A stretch of 64,000 nt of DNA from Limnomonas spitsbergensis (lineage: Eukaryota; Chlorophyta; Chlorophyceae; Chlamydomonadales). The translations under genes and the position numbers were made by a program. The stretch spans positions 744,001-808,000 of the forward strand of contig JAYJMM010000036.1 in assembly GCA_037349105.1 (NCBI GenBank), read 5' to 3'. The notes under the pieces are model-generated. The model was not told the DNA's origin. It worked only from the letters and a program-made list of their open reading frames with translations, and searched no databases. Below, piece after piece: positions 32,795 through 46,091 of the stretch; the first letter of the stretch is position 1, and every line of letters begins with the position of its first letter.

Positions 32795-33592
32795 TTGCTA
32801 CCGGTGAATTGCATGGCCATACAGATTGACAGTGTCCGGCTCCCTCTTGCCAATTGTGAAAAAGTAGTCAGCCGTAAGACTTCTCCCACGACGGACAATT
32901 CCGATCTTGAATGGTGTCTCCGTGCGGCTTTGATAGAAATTACCAAGCAGTACTGGAGGAAGGTTTCCTGGATCGAAAGTTTGACACCGTCGAACACGTT
33001 TTTGCGGCGACTGCTAAAATTAAAAAAGGCATATTTCCCTACAACCACCCGTTATTCTGCAAAAAAGAGGATTCCGACTCAAAATTCAAGGTCTTGATCC
33101 AAATTTGGGAATTGTGCGTGCTTGGTGGAGGCACGTCGGTTGCAACCTCCACCACGCTCCCTGGGGAGCGATCTGGGTAAACCATTTATCAATTTCATGG
33201 CTTCAATTGCATTGCAATGTTGGTCGACTGTACTGAAGGCTTTGGAGCCTCTGTCCGGTGCGTTGACGGCCGTTTGTTTTTCCCTGAATCATAGATAGCC
33301 ATGCAAGTTCCCTTCCGATGAGTGGCCTGTTAATACCTAGCTCAGCAAGCGTGTAGGCATGGATATTTTGCAAGGCAGTTACTATGCATGGCGCATTCGG
33401 TGGTTCAAAGATCCAGAACCTGCATCCCCGCCGCTTGGGGGCCTGTTTGCCTCTTCTGCTGTGCCTGTTCTGTCCAGTGTGCGTCCTGTTCTGCAGTCTT
33501 CTTCATCATCTCAGAAAACCTACTCGCCTCAAAAATGCCCCCCACGTTTAGGCCCTGCTGAAGAGGCGCGCCGCTTACAGAAACATGAGTGA
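32795..33592 (+). pseudogene. Decayed copy of the 252-residue ORF, unit 2
   Basis: Homologous to 16976-17813 but broken. A shift at the LRAAL/CGFDR point near 32925 separates two overlapping frames, about 48 bp is missing near 33195, and stops follow (ATAGATAGCC, ACCTAG). The last stretch is open again (MDILQGSYYAWRIRWFKDPE to RRLQKHE). Confidence 0.5.
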
Positions 33593-33846
33593 GCGCATCT
33601 ATGATCTGAGATCCACGGCCAAGGTATCCTTCCATGCTGAGCAAGATTGGATTTTGGATACTTCCTGGATCCAGCTTTGCGTGTCCCCTAGAGGCCCCAA
33701 AGTTTGAAGGGGATGAGCCTGAAGAAAATATTTTCAGCAAATGAGCCTCTTTCAAACTTGCTTGTTGCTCAGTCATGATCCGCTTGTTTTTGTAGTGTGC
33801 ATTGACACAGCCCTGCTGTAGGTAGTGCATCACTGCTCGCGTATTA

Positions 33847-34454
33847 CCGTAGCATCAGTCAATTTTCGTTGTATATTGAATTCGTTTTTTGTTTGGAAAC
33901 CTTCTAATAAACAAAATCACGCATTCGTTTTAGTGGTTCGTTTTTCTGATCGGAGGCTGAAATGTTTTACGATCACTGGTTCGTTTTTGCTCCAGAACCA
34001 CTCGAACCGCTTGCCTTTCCGCTGAATGGTTGCTGGGCGCGCAGCTCTGAGAGCCGCGACCTCCTTAGTTGGCCCGCTGGATAACTAAAAGAAGTGGGAC
34101 GCCCTCATAGTATCGAGATGTACAGGCCTGCTTTCTTCGGCGACTGGCCTTCGTTTTCATGTGCTGTGGTTGGAAGACGCGGCGGGGCCGCTCGCCTTTT
34201 ATCTCGACATGCATCCGGGTCTAAATCAATCTAAATCACTGTGGCAGGAGCTGTGGCTACTGGTGCTGCTCCGGGTAGATTCGTGTTTGCGACATGATCG
34301 GCGCAACTCTTCGTGCGGCAATTTGTTTAGGGTTTGGGGCTAAAATATTCGTTTTTATGGTTCGTTTTTGTCCCACGGTACACATTTTTATTGAAATCAA
34401 CGGTTCGTTTTCTTGAAAAACGATCAATAAAACGAAATCGGATTGATACTACGG
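33847..34454. mobile_element. 608-bp MITE with TA target duplication, unit 2
   Basis: Ends are imperfect terminal inverted repeats of about 28 bp starting CCGTAGYATCA, with TA on both sides (33845-33846 and 34455-34456). Unit 1 has the empty site, ...GTATTATCCTTAAACC, with a single TA at 18047-18048. TA duplication fits the Tc1/mariner group. The inside carries at least four copies of GGTTCGTTTT and no transposase, so it is non-autonomous. About 20 bp just left of the element also differs from unit 1. Confidence 0.75.
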
Positions 34455-36038
34455 TATCCTTAAACCGCAGAACTATTTTCTGTCCACACACCCTGGAAAA
34501 ATGTTGTGACAGTCCGTGCGCAACAAATATTGAAATTGTATAAAGTACTTTGCAGCGATAAGCGCCGATTTGGGCTGAAATACACTTCCTTTGCTCCGTG
34601 ACTGACTTGCCACGCAGCGGACTTTTTTGTAATCATTTTAACGCACAGATAGGTCCGCACACCCTCAAAATCATTCATTATGCACGAAGTGAAAACGGTT
34701 CTACGGTACCCTTCCTACTACGGTATGACAATTTTTTACTCCTGAATAGTTTGGGTGCCTGTACCGGTATATGAGAACTTTTGAAACCTCATGCAATTTG
34801 ATAGTTGTTAAAAAAAAGGCTGCATAATCTCAGCAAGTGCTATTTTTGTTTTGCTTCGTGTGTGATGCACCTGCCTTTATTTCATATTTGTGCTTGTATA
34901 TTGATAGGATGCTCAAGACTATCTACTTCACGTAGAGCGGCAAGCTCGTTTCCTTGTCCTTGGTGCCATGCATGTTGACGGATGCACCCTGTTTTTCTCT
35001 TTCTGTCCTAGATTCTTTTGTGCTCGCAACGTTTTGCGGGCTTATGTTCATGCATCAAATATGATGCCCTGCTGGACTGCAAAATCTTCACACAACTTCA
35101 CTCCCCAGGCGCTAGAAGAACTGGAATTAGTCTGCATCAAAAGCGGGCTGATCTTCGTAAATTTGGGGGGCGGGGGACATTTGAATGGGCTCGCTGGTGT
35201 GCACAGGTGCCAAGGTTGTTGTTGTGTGATGGACTGAAAGAAAACCAGTCCATGCAACTAACGATAACGTAACACCTCAAGGCCTTGCTTAGAAGGCTCG
35301 ACAGTGTGGGTGCCCTACTGTTTAATTGGAAAGAAAGGGAAGGACAGGAAAGCTGTTAAGGGACTACTAGATGTGCTCTGCCTTCCCTCATAATTAACGT
35401 TGTTTGGGAGTGAGGGATACAAACAAATACTATTTGTCAATTTTACACCCTGCGGGCAGCATTACAAGAAATCATAAATTCACACCCGAGGGGAGGCAAT
35501 ATAAATCTACGGTATCTGGAGAGGTGAGGAAAGAGACCTTCCAAGTGAGTATGCAAATACAGGAAGCACCGCGATCCATGTGTCACATATGTGACATGCA
35601 TGACCCATGAGCAAAGAGACGATGTTGGACAGTCAGGAAGAAAGACAGTGCACAAGCCAGAAACTGTCTATGAATTTTCAGCCTTGCATCATTCAAATAC
35701 GGCAGCTCCTTTTTGAGCAGTGCCCTACTAGTTGTAACTGGTCGACAGGTGTCACGTCATTGTAGCAGTCAGTGTAGAATGGAAGGTTCCAAGTTTTTGC
35801 ATGTGACACGAGCCCGCAAATCGGTTCGGGCACATCATCAGCTGGGATAGAGACTGCATTGGAGACAGGACGAATCAGAGATCTCTAGTGTTTCATTTTG
35901 TGTGGTCAGCATGCAGGTGTGGTGGAGGTTTTGCTCTTTGGCATCTGTCCATGCGCGTCCATCATGCGTTTGCCCCCTTAACAGATAGAGTCGACTGTCC
36001 AATAATCGAGCGAGGGAGCACCCGCCCCTGCTACGAAT

Positions 36039-37231
36039 CAATAACGTTACACCTCTGGGCCCGCTCAAAAAGCTCGGCCACGTGGGCGCCCAACTGTTCA
36101 GAAGGGAGAAACTAAAAGGAAGAGGGGGGGGAAGGAACAAAAGGAAAGGCCGGGAAGGCAAACAAGATTAAGTCCGACACCTGAGTTCCTCTAGAGACTA
36201 GCCCTCAACAAAGCCTAAACACTCAAAAAAACGTCCACAAAAGCAAGCGTATCCCAACCCTGTCTGGCTGCGAGGGAGCTCCACTGATCTGAAAGGAAGA
36301 AAGAAGAAAATAAAAAGGAGAGGGGGCAAAAACAAAAAAGAGGACCAGAAGGGAAGGCCGGAAAGGCAAACAATCCTGACGTCTCAGATCCCCTCGAGAC
36401 TAACCATCAACACAGCCTACGGTATAGCACTGACCATAAAAGCAAGTGCATCCCACCCCTTATCAGCCTGGTACAGCTGGTGGAAGTTAGTGGCAGCGCC
36501 CGGGGGACCTGCTCACCCCCACTCCCGTAACTGCTCCTTGACACTAGGGCACTGGAAGCACACATGCACTGATGCAGCGCATCCTCCACTTGCTCGCCAT
36601 CTCCCCGTGCCCAACACTGCTGGCAGCATCGTGCCTCTCGCCGCTGACCGCTGCGCCGTCCTCTGGTGTCAGACGCGCTGATCGCGCTGAGCCGCAGTCG
36701 CAAGTGTGTGCACACACAAGCACACTTCATCGTGCTAGGGCGGCTCCTGGCTTACGCCAGCACGGCATCCGCCATGGACTGGAACCAGGCGCATATCTAT
36801 GCTCGGTGGTAGGGTCCCTGGGGTCCCCACCGCCGCTTGCGTCCAGCCGTGCTTGCTCGTAGGCTGCGTCAACGAGTGCCAACACCTCAGTGACGGGTAG
36901 GCGCTGTAGGGCAGTTGCTGCCTCGCGCAATGTGGGGGTGGCTGCCCCCCGCTCAAGCTCCTCCAATGCACCCAACAGATCAGAGCACCAGGTGCAGCCG
37001 CCAGTGCCCTGGCTGACTGCAAGCTGCATATCTGCTGCCATGGCTTGAGCCATTAGAGTGCTGTATTGCTGTGCCACCGGTGCCACCGCTGCATTGTAGA
37101 AGCGGAGGATATGGGCCCACCAGTCTCGCTGTAGTGGCTGGAGCTGCAGCTTTCTCAGGATCCCCCATCTGGCGGCTGATGCAGGTAGCCCCGCAGCCTG
37201 GCGTAGGTGCTGAAGCAAGCTGCACTGCGGG
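36039..37231 (-). mobile_element. Same LINE insertion, unit 2
   Basis: Perfect 13-bp flanks CCCTGCTACGAAT at 36026-36038 and 37232-37244. A 13-bp deletion near 36790 (GCGGTAGGTGGCC missing against unit 1) shifts the frame of the coding relic, which here ends RKPGAALAR. Confidence 0.8.
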
Positions 37232-38280
37232 CCCTGCTACGAATACTGCAGGTCAATGACGTTACACCTCCGGGCCCTGCTTAGAAAGGCTCGGCTACGT
37301 AAGCGCCCAACTATCCCCGACTAATGCTGCAGGTATGTATCTCTTAGAAACAAAAAGACCTTGAAGTGGCATCCAAACAAAATCCCGAGAGGGTCGAATC
37401 TACCCTGGATATTGCATCCAGCTGCAGTAAGTCAATATGTCTGAGATCTTGGCTAGAAATTTGGATCTGCCAAATACGCACACTCTCCAAAGATGTGCTC
37501 TGTGTCAAAGAGTGGCATTGATGACCTCGTGGGTCGTGTGTGTTTGTGGGGACTGATTTCTTTAATGAAACATCCAACTGCCATTTTCTGTTACAAACAC
37601 GTGTTTTTTGTTTAGGTACCGCAATCTGCACGACTCCAGCGCTGGCTGGGATAAATGGCTGCCGGATGGGTTGATGGGTGGCGTCACAAGCTGACCGGGC
37701 AAAGCCCGCCCCGCCATCGCCCCTTGGCCGCTCCTTATCCCTCACAGGCCTACGCTGCTCATGGCTTCTTGTGCCTCCTTGGCTGCTGGGGAGATGAGAG
37801 GCGTCACAAGCTGGTCGGGCAACCAGCGCGCCGCTACTGGCTCTGCGTGAAAGACCTGCAGCGCGATGCAAGGTATCCGCAGCCGGACGGTCAGGATGGA
37901 GCTGCCTTCAGAAAGGCTTGTGCTTGCTCAACTCAACAATGCCAAGGCGCCAACAGTCTGTTGACCCTGCTCACTCCCTTGCACACAAACATCCCTTGCC
38001 TGCTATATATCTTGAAGGGGCGCCTGCACCTGCACCTATATCTTAGGGGCCTGCTCTATCTCTTAAGGGGCACCTCCACCCATATCTTAGGGACCTGCTA
38101 TATATTTTAGGGGCACAAATATCCGTTGCCTGCAAAACATCTTGAAGGGTCACCTGTCGAGCTGGCTTCCACCCCTCGGACTCCCATACCTTTGTTAAAA
38201 TCGAGGGACTTGTAGTTCAAGTGAAAGGGAAGATATGGTAGCCTGTAATGTGCAAGCCCGGCCTTCCCCCATCCACTCTT

Positions 38281-41200
38281 AAAAGCTCAACCCTGAACCC
38301 TGCACAGTGCCCGTACCATTAAAGCTCAACCCTGAACCCTGCACAGTGCCCGTACCTTACAAGCTCAACCCTGAACCCTGCACATTGCCCGTACCTTAAA
38401 AGCTCAACCCTGAACCCTGCACAGTGCCCGTACCTTAAAAGCTCAACCCTGAACCCTACACGGTGCCTGTACCTTAAAAGCTCAACACTAAACCCTGCAC
38501 ATTACCCATACCTTAAAAGCTCAACCCTGAACCCTGCACAGTGCCCGTACCTTAAAAGCTCAACCCTGAACCCTGCACAGTGCATGTACCTTAAAAGCTC
38601 AACCCTGAACCTTGCACGGTGCCCGTACCTTACAAGCTCAACCCTGAACCCTGCACGGTGCCCGTACCTTACAAGCTCAACCCTGAACCCCTTACCCTGC
38701 ATGGTGCCCTGAAACCTGAACCCTGCACGGTGCCCGTACCTTGAAAGCTCAACCCTGAACCCTGCACAGTGCCCATACCTTACAAGCTCAACCCTGAACC
38801 CTGCACAGTGCCCGTACCTTAAAAGCTCAACACTAAACCCTGCACATTACCCGTACCTTAAAAGCTCAACCCTGAACCCTACACGGTGCCTGTACCTTAA
38901 AAGCTCAACCCTGAACCCTGCACAGTACCCGTACCTTATAAGCTCAACCCTGAACTGCTTACCCTGCATAGTGCCCTGACACCTGAACCCTGCACAGTGC
39001 CCGTACCTTACAAGCACAACCCTGAAACCTGCACAGTGCCCGTACCATAAAAGCTCAACCCTGAACCCTGCACAGTGCCCGTACCTTAAAAGCCCAACCC
39101 TGAACCCTGCACAGTGCCCGTACCTTAAAAGCTCAACCCTGAACCCTGCACAGTGCCCGTACCTTAAAAGCTCAACCCTGAACCCTGCACAGTGCCCGTA
39201 CCTTACAAGCTCAACCCTGAACCCTGCACAGTGCCCGTACCTTAAAAGCTCAACCCTGAAACCTGCACAGTGCCCGTACCATAGAGCTCAACCCTGAACC
39301 CTGCACAGTGCCCGTACCTTAAAAGCTCAACCCTGAACCCTGCACAGTGCCTATACCTTAAAAGTTCAACCCTGAACCCTGCACAGTGCCCGTACCTTAA
39401 AAGCTCAACCCTGAACCCTGCACAGTGCCCGTACCTTAAAAGCTCAACCCTAAACCCTGCACAGTGCCTATACCTTAAAAGCTCAACCCTGAACCCTGCA
39501 CAGTGCCCGTACCTTAAAAGCTCAACCCTGAACCTTGCACGCTGCCCGTACCTTACAAGCTCAATCCTGAACCCTGCACGGTGCCCGTACCTTACAAGCT
39601 CAACCCTGAACCCCTTATCTTGCATGGTGCCCTGAAACCTGAACCCTGCACGGTGCCCGTACCTTGAAAGCTGAATCCTGACCTCCTAATCCTGCACGGT
39701 GCCTGTACCTTGAAAGCTGAATCCTGAACTCCTTGAATCACACTGCACGGTGCCTGTACCTTGTTAGCTGAACTCTGAACCTGGTACACGGCCGTACCTT
39801 GTTAGATAAACCCTGAACCCGGTACACGGCCGTACCTTGTTAGCTATACCCTGAACCCGGTCCACGGCTGTACCTTGTTAGCTAAACCCTGAACCCTGTA
39901 CAGTGCCGTACCTTGTTAGCTAAACCTTGAACCCGGTACACGGCCGTACCTTGTTAGCTTAACCCTGAACCCGGTACACAGCCGTATCTTAAAAGCTCAA
40001 CCCTGAAATCTGCACAGTGCCAATACCTTAAAAGCTCAACCCTGAACCCTGCACAGTGCCCCTACCTTAAAGCTCAACCCTGAACCTTGCACAGTGCCCG
40101 TACATTAAAGCTCAACCCTGAACCCTGCACAGTGCCCGTACCATAAAAGCTCAACCCTGAAACCTGCACAGTGCCCGTCCCTTAAAAGCTCAACCCTGAA
40201 CCTTGCACAGTGCCCCTACCTTAAAGCTCAACCCTGAACCTTGCACAGTGCCCGTACATTAAAGCTCAACCCTGAACCCTGCACAGTGCCCGTACCATAA
40301 AAGCTCAACCCTGAAACCTGCACAGTGCCCGTCCCTTAAAAGCTCAACCCTGAACCTTGCACAGTGCCCGTACCTTAAAAGCTCAACCCTAAAACCTGCA
40401 CAGTGCCCGTCCCTTAAAAGCTCAACCCTGACCCCCTAATCCTGCATGGTGCCCGTACCTTGAAAGTTGAACCCTGAACTCCTTGAATAACCCTGCACGG
40501 TGCCTGTACCTTGTTAGCTGAACTCTGAACCCGGTACACGGCCGTACCTTGTTAGCTGAACCCTGAACCCGGTACATGGCCGTACCTTGTTAGCTAAACC
40601 TTGAACCCGGTACACGGCCGTACCTTGTTAGCTTAACCCTGAACCCGGTACACAGCCGTATCTTAAAAGCTCAACCCTGAAATCTGCACAGTGCCAATAC
40701 CTTAAAAGCTCAACCCTGAACCCTGCACAGTGCCCCTACCTTAAAGCTCAACCCTGAACCTTGCACAGTGCCCGTACATTAAAGCTCAACCCTGAACCCT
40801 GCACAGTGCCCGTACATTAAAGCTCAACCCTGAACCCTGCACAGTGCCCCTACCTTAAAGCTCAACCCTGACCCCTGCACAGTGCCCGTACCTTAAAGCT
40901 CAACCCTGAACCTTGCACAGTGCCCCTACCTTAAAGCTCAACCCTGAACCCTGCACAGTGCCCGTACATTAAAGCTCAACCCTGAACCTTGCACAGTGCC
41001 CCTACCTTAAAGCTCAACCCTGAACCCTGCACAGTGCCCGTACCATAAAAGCTCAACCCTGAACCCTGCACAGTGCCCGTACATTAAAGCTCAACCCTGA
41101 AACCTGCACAGTGCCCGTCCCTTAAAGGCTCAACCCTGAACCTTGCACAGTGCCCGTACCTTCAAAGCTCAACCCTAAAACCTGCACAGTGCCCGTCCCT

Positions 41201-41754
41201 TAAAAGCTCAACCCTGACCCCCTAATCCTGCATGGTGCCCGTACCTTGAAAGTTGAACCCTGAACTCCTTGATTAACCCTGCACGGTGCCTGTACCTTGT
41301 TAGCTGAACTCTGAACCCTGCACACTGCCGTACCTTGTTAGCTGAACCCTGAACCCGGTACAGTGCCGTACCTTGTTAGCTAAACCCTGAACCCGGTACA
41401 CGGCCGTACCTTGTTAGCTGAACCCTGAACCCGGTACATGGCCGTACCTTGTTAGCTGAACCCTGAACCCGGTACAGTGCCGTACCTTGTTAGCTAAACC
41501 CTGAACCCGGTACACGGCCATACCTTGTTAGCTAAACCCTGAACCCGGTACATGGCCGTACCTTGTTAGCTAAACCCTGAACCTGGTACACGGCCGTACC
41601 TTGTTAGCTAAACCCTGAACCTGGTACACGGCCGTACCTTGTTAGCTAAACCCTGAACCTGGTACACGGCCGTACCTTGTTAGCTAAACCCTGAACCCGG
41701 TACAGTGCCGTACCTTGTTAGCTAAACCCTGAACCCGTCACAGTGCCGTACCTG
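38281..41754. repeat. 38/39-bp satellite array, unit 2
   Basis: Same organisation as unit 1, 77 bp longer, with differences in the number of monomers in the third A block (about 40.7-41.2 kb) and the final B block. Confidence 0.97.
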
Positions 41755-41760
41755 GAGTCG

Positions 41761-44700
41761 ATGAGTGCGTGGTCCGTGAATGGGAGTTTGAAGCCCTGGA
41801 ATCCCTCTGTGCCGGATATGGAGTGGAAGAGGCTTGTGCAGTGCAAAAAACAGAAAAACTTTATGGCACACTTGGCGGTGTCAGCTTGAACGACCGGGTG
41901 TGAAGCTGAATGTGGAAGCGCAGAAAGCAAGAAAGAAAACTATACAACTATGCCCCGCAGAGGCGAAAGGGTTGAGGGAACAGTGTGGCACGTGGTGCCC
42001 ACATCCAAATGTATGAGGAAAGGGCACAGGGTTTGGGGTTCTGATATGTTTGTGTTTGCGTGCAACCAAGTCCATGCGTTGTTGTTTTTAGTGTGAACCT
42101 CACCATCTATGGAGGGCTGCTGTGCAGCCACCGCCGGGATATTGGGAACAAAACCATGACCGGCCTACGGTCGGTGGTCCAAGCAGCAGGGTTTGCTGGA
42201 CCAGGTCAACCCTGCCACCGACAGTGATGTCGCTGGAGTTTTGTTGAAGTGCGCTGATTCCAGCAAGTGCATGAGCCTGAGCCGACCCGCTCTCTCATTG
42301 CAGATCATGCCCCGCACGCCTGACTGCATAAACTCTCAACATTGAACCCTGAACTTGAGTCCCTCAGCAGCTTAACCCCAGTGATCCCACTGTTCACACC
42401 TGCTAGGCACAAGGCCTCGTCTGTGCCCCAGTGGCATAGTACCGAATGGGTAAACCTGAAATCCTTCATCTGAGTCCCTTATCATCTACTCCCCAGTCCC
42501 CACTGGCGCACCTGCAAGGCACAAGGCCTCATCCCCGCCCCAGTGGCAGCACTGATTGCACGCCAACGAGGTGCCTGTCGAACGCCGCTGCGCTGACATG
42601 CTCCAATGCCTGGGGAATGGCGCGGCTGAGGAAGCCATGCAGCTCAAGGTCACCGGCCTGCATCCCCAGATGCATAAGTGGAGACTGGTAAGGGATTAGG
42701 GTTGTGGATCAGGTTCAGGGTTTAGGGTTATTAAACGGCTGGGGTTCATGCTGGCAGCACGGCTGAGTGTCCATGGTCTGCATGCTGCAGTAATGGTGAA
42801 GGACTGACGACCGAGGCCCCGTGTCCCGTGAGGGTTCTCATTGCAGGCTGTTCAGGCACACACACACACAGCCCCCCCCCCGGGTTTTTTTCTAACTGTG
42901 TGTTGGGCTGTTAAGAGGGGGCAATGCACGTGTGTTGGGGAATGGGAGGAGAGGGAGAGGTAAAAGATAGTAAAAAGGAGAAAACAAAGGGAGGGAAAGG
43001 CCGTAAAGGCCGGATCGGGTCAAAGTGTCACCAAACAGATTTCCCGCCCCGCGTCCCAGAATTGCGTGAGGTGTGAAGAGGCATGGCCTCAGGGATGGGA
43101 AGGCATGGCATGAGGTGTGAAGAGGCATGGCCTCAGGGATGGGCAGGCAAGGCGTGAGGTGTGAAGAGGCATGGCATCAGGGATGGGCAGGCATGGCGTG
43201 AGGTGTGAACGTCAGAGTCGCCAGGGTCGATCAGACACGCTACGAAACAATGCACTGGTCCAGCAGCGTGCCAGACGTAAACGGTGCCTTGTTTGATGCC
43301 GCACAAGTAAGAAACATCGACAGAAGTAGCTCGTGTGAAGTCCTGAGCGTAATGGAGCAAGCATACCCAATTCCGCCCGTGCCTCGATTGATCCGTGTCC
43401 TGTTCATTCCATGCCAGGCCCCGTGCGAGAACATCAGCGCAGCGCGCAGCTGCCACTGCTAAACAAGTTGTTCGAAATCAGAATCGGAAGCAAAGGTGGG
43501 ACTTATGCTGTTCGCGTGTTACCCTGCAAAAGACTCACTGTTCACCATGACGTGCAGGAAGGACGATGAAGCAGATGCCGAACAAATAAAGGATCGACAG
43601 TGCTCATAAGCGCAAGCGGCAGAAAAATGAAAGTGACTGCACCTGTAGGCCGTAGCTAGTCTAGCACTCTAGCCATGCACACGTGTGATAACGTAGCAGT
43701 ATGTGTGCAACTGTGCAATAAGCCAGCCCGTAGTCCGGTACGCCATTCAGGGTGGCGCGATGCACAATGGGCACGCTGGGCCAGCGTGCATTGACATTCT
43801 TCACAGAGTGTCATAATGTTGTCATCACGTTCGCATGTACCAGCTGCAATCAATCAGTACAGTTGTGTTATGTGCGCACTGTGCTCATTAAGGACATCCC
43901 CAATCTCGCTCTGCATGCTGAATGAAAGCAGTTGGGGTACCCAAGACAAAGGAGCTGCCGCGCAATGAGCGCTGACGGACGCAACACCGCGGCCATTGCT
44001 TGCAGCCTCTGGCCGTCCAAGGCAAGCACATCACCATCTGCGAGGAGTGCCATGGGCAGCACAGCAAGAGCCGCGTGCCAGACGGGTCTCTGGTGCGTGT
44101 GGACACAGGCAGCATCCCTCTGAGTCCAGACCCAAAGCTGCAGCTCGCTCCTCGCTCTGACTATGATAGAGGAGCGGCTCCGTCCTGGGCTTGTGCATGC
44201 ATTACCGTACATGTTCCATGCACATTGCGGCAAGCCACCATGCACACTATTAGATGCATCGGACCTGGCTGTTTCTTGATCACGATTGTCAACAGTGTAT
44301 TGAGAAAGAGGCATGTCCAAGAGGTATGCACGTATCTTTTCATTTCCGTCCGTCGTAAGTCATAACTGCGCTGAGGGTGGCCATCGCAAACACTGTAAGA
44401 TCACCGTGCCCGGCAAGCTGTCGGTAAAAGCCAGTGTCCATGCATGAGTCTTTCTCTTCTCACATTTCGGAGGTGGAGAGTACGGGGGCCATCCCTCACA
44501 CAAACATGAACAAACACACCAGCAGGCCTCCAGAAATTCAGGCACACCGACCAAGGTCGTCTCCAAGCCTCAGCCACGCACAAAGCACACCGTCATCAGC
44601 CGCCACCGCACCCATCACTCAGCGTCACTCGGGCAAAGCGCCACGCAGGCGCTCCTTAAAATATCAATATAATGGCAGCAGCAAATCTGCTTTGGTGCAT

Positions 44701-45657
44701 TATATTTTTACTCTTATTTGCCTAATTCTTTGCGATGCCAACGGCAGGTCAACATCTCCATCTCCATCTTCAGCGCCGTAAATAATGTCCACATGAAGTA
44801 CGTCAGGCACTTTGGGGTGGTCATGGTGAGTGTCTCGACGAGGGAGTTGCTTGCTGCTCATTGAATGGTGGCGTGGCGGTTGCAGTGTTTCGTTTTCCGG
44901 CTACAAGTCCACCTTCGCCAGGCCGCCCCACGGCCGCGAAAGGCCCGATTGGGACCCAACTTGGGCCGGCCTACCACTGGTGGCCAAAACAGCATGGCTG
45001 GCCACAAATGGGCCCCTAGGCCAGAGGCCGGAGTGTAGCTGACATGAAGCTGAGTCACGAAGAAACAATCTGGGCGGATGCCTTTGGAGCTTGGGCTCTC
45101 AGCAGCGCTGTTCCTTCAGCACCCACGCTGCAAGGAAGGCAGCAAAGACTTCCCTCCTTTCTCTCTCATTATCCCCGCAGCCTTCCTTTCTTTATTTCTT
45201 ATCTGCCTTTCTTTCTTTCTCATCTGCCTTCCTTTCTTTCCTTCTTATCTGCCTTTCTTTTTTTCTTTCTTTCTCATCTGCCTTCCTTTCTTTCCTTCTT
45301 ATCTTCCTTTTTTTTTTCCCTCTCATCTGCCTTCCTTTTTTTCTCCTCATTCCTGCCGCCCCACATTTTGCCTCATCTGCCTCCTCATTCCCCCAATTCA
45401 TCCCCTCTCAATCTCCTCATCTCTGCTACACGCCCGCATTATTGTTGATGTTGGACTTGACGATGACCAACAACGCCACCCTCAAGGACATCAGTCGCGC
45501 CATTCTGGCCAAAAACTTCCTATTCCCCGACGAGTACCATAACATGATCTTCAGACAAAAGGTGAGGCGGCCTGAGAGCTATCCACAAGGACTATTTGAG
45601 CCGCTGGATAAGAAAATTGAGGTCGCTACATACTTGGGATCCATGGACAGCACCTGA
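41761..45657 (+). CDS. Gene A, unit 2
   Basis: Same exons at a constant offset of 16,470 from unit 1, with only scattered substitutions. The exon 44748-44825 equals 28278-28355. No copy-specific break seen. Confidence 0.45.
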
Positions 45658-46091
45658 TACAGAAATTCAGGAACACCGCAAAATCATGATGTTGCAGGTT
45701 TTATTCGGATTTCAGAAAAGCCATGCAATGATGCAACATGTATTGATGCATTGGGTTTCCATGCACACATACAGGTCTTGATGCAAGATATTTATCGACC
45801 GCACATCAACTTCTGCATTCATTGATGGAGCAGCTCTCCCTGCCTGGACAGTAAAATATGCCCCCTGGGCCATGGCCTTCCCACTCAACTCAACAGTGAC
45901 AGATAAACAGTTTTATCTACCTAGCAGGCTTACGAGGGCCATCGATCCCACCCATGCAAGCACTTAAGTTGCGATGACATCTTGCCTAGTTGCATACATG
46001 TCTAGATCTGTGTAGATCTACAATTCTACACCAACAGTTCCGTACAAGGTTGGCGGCAATCTACTACCACTCTACACAGAACAACATCAGA

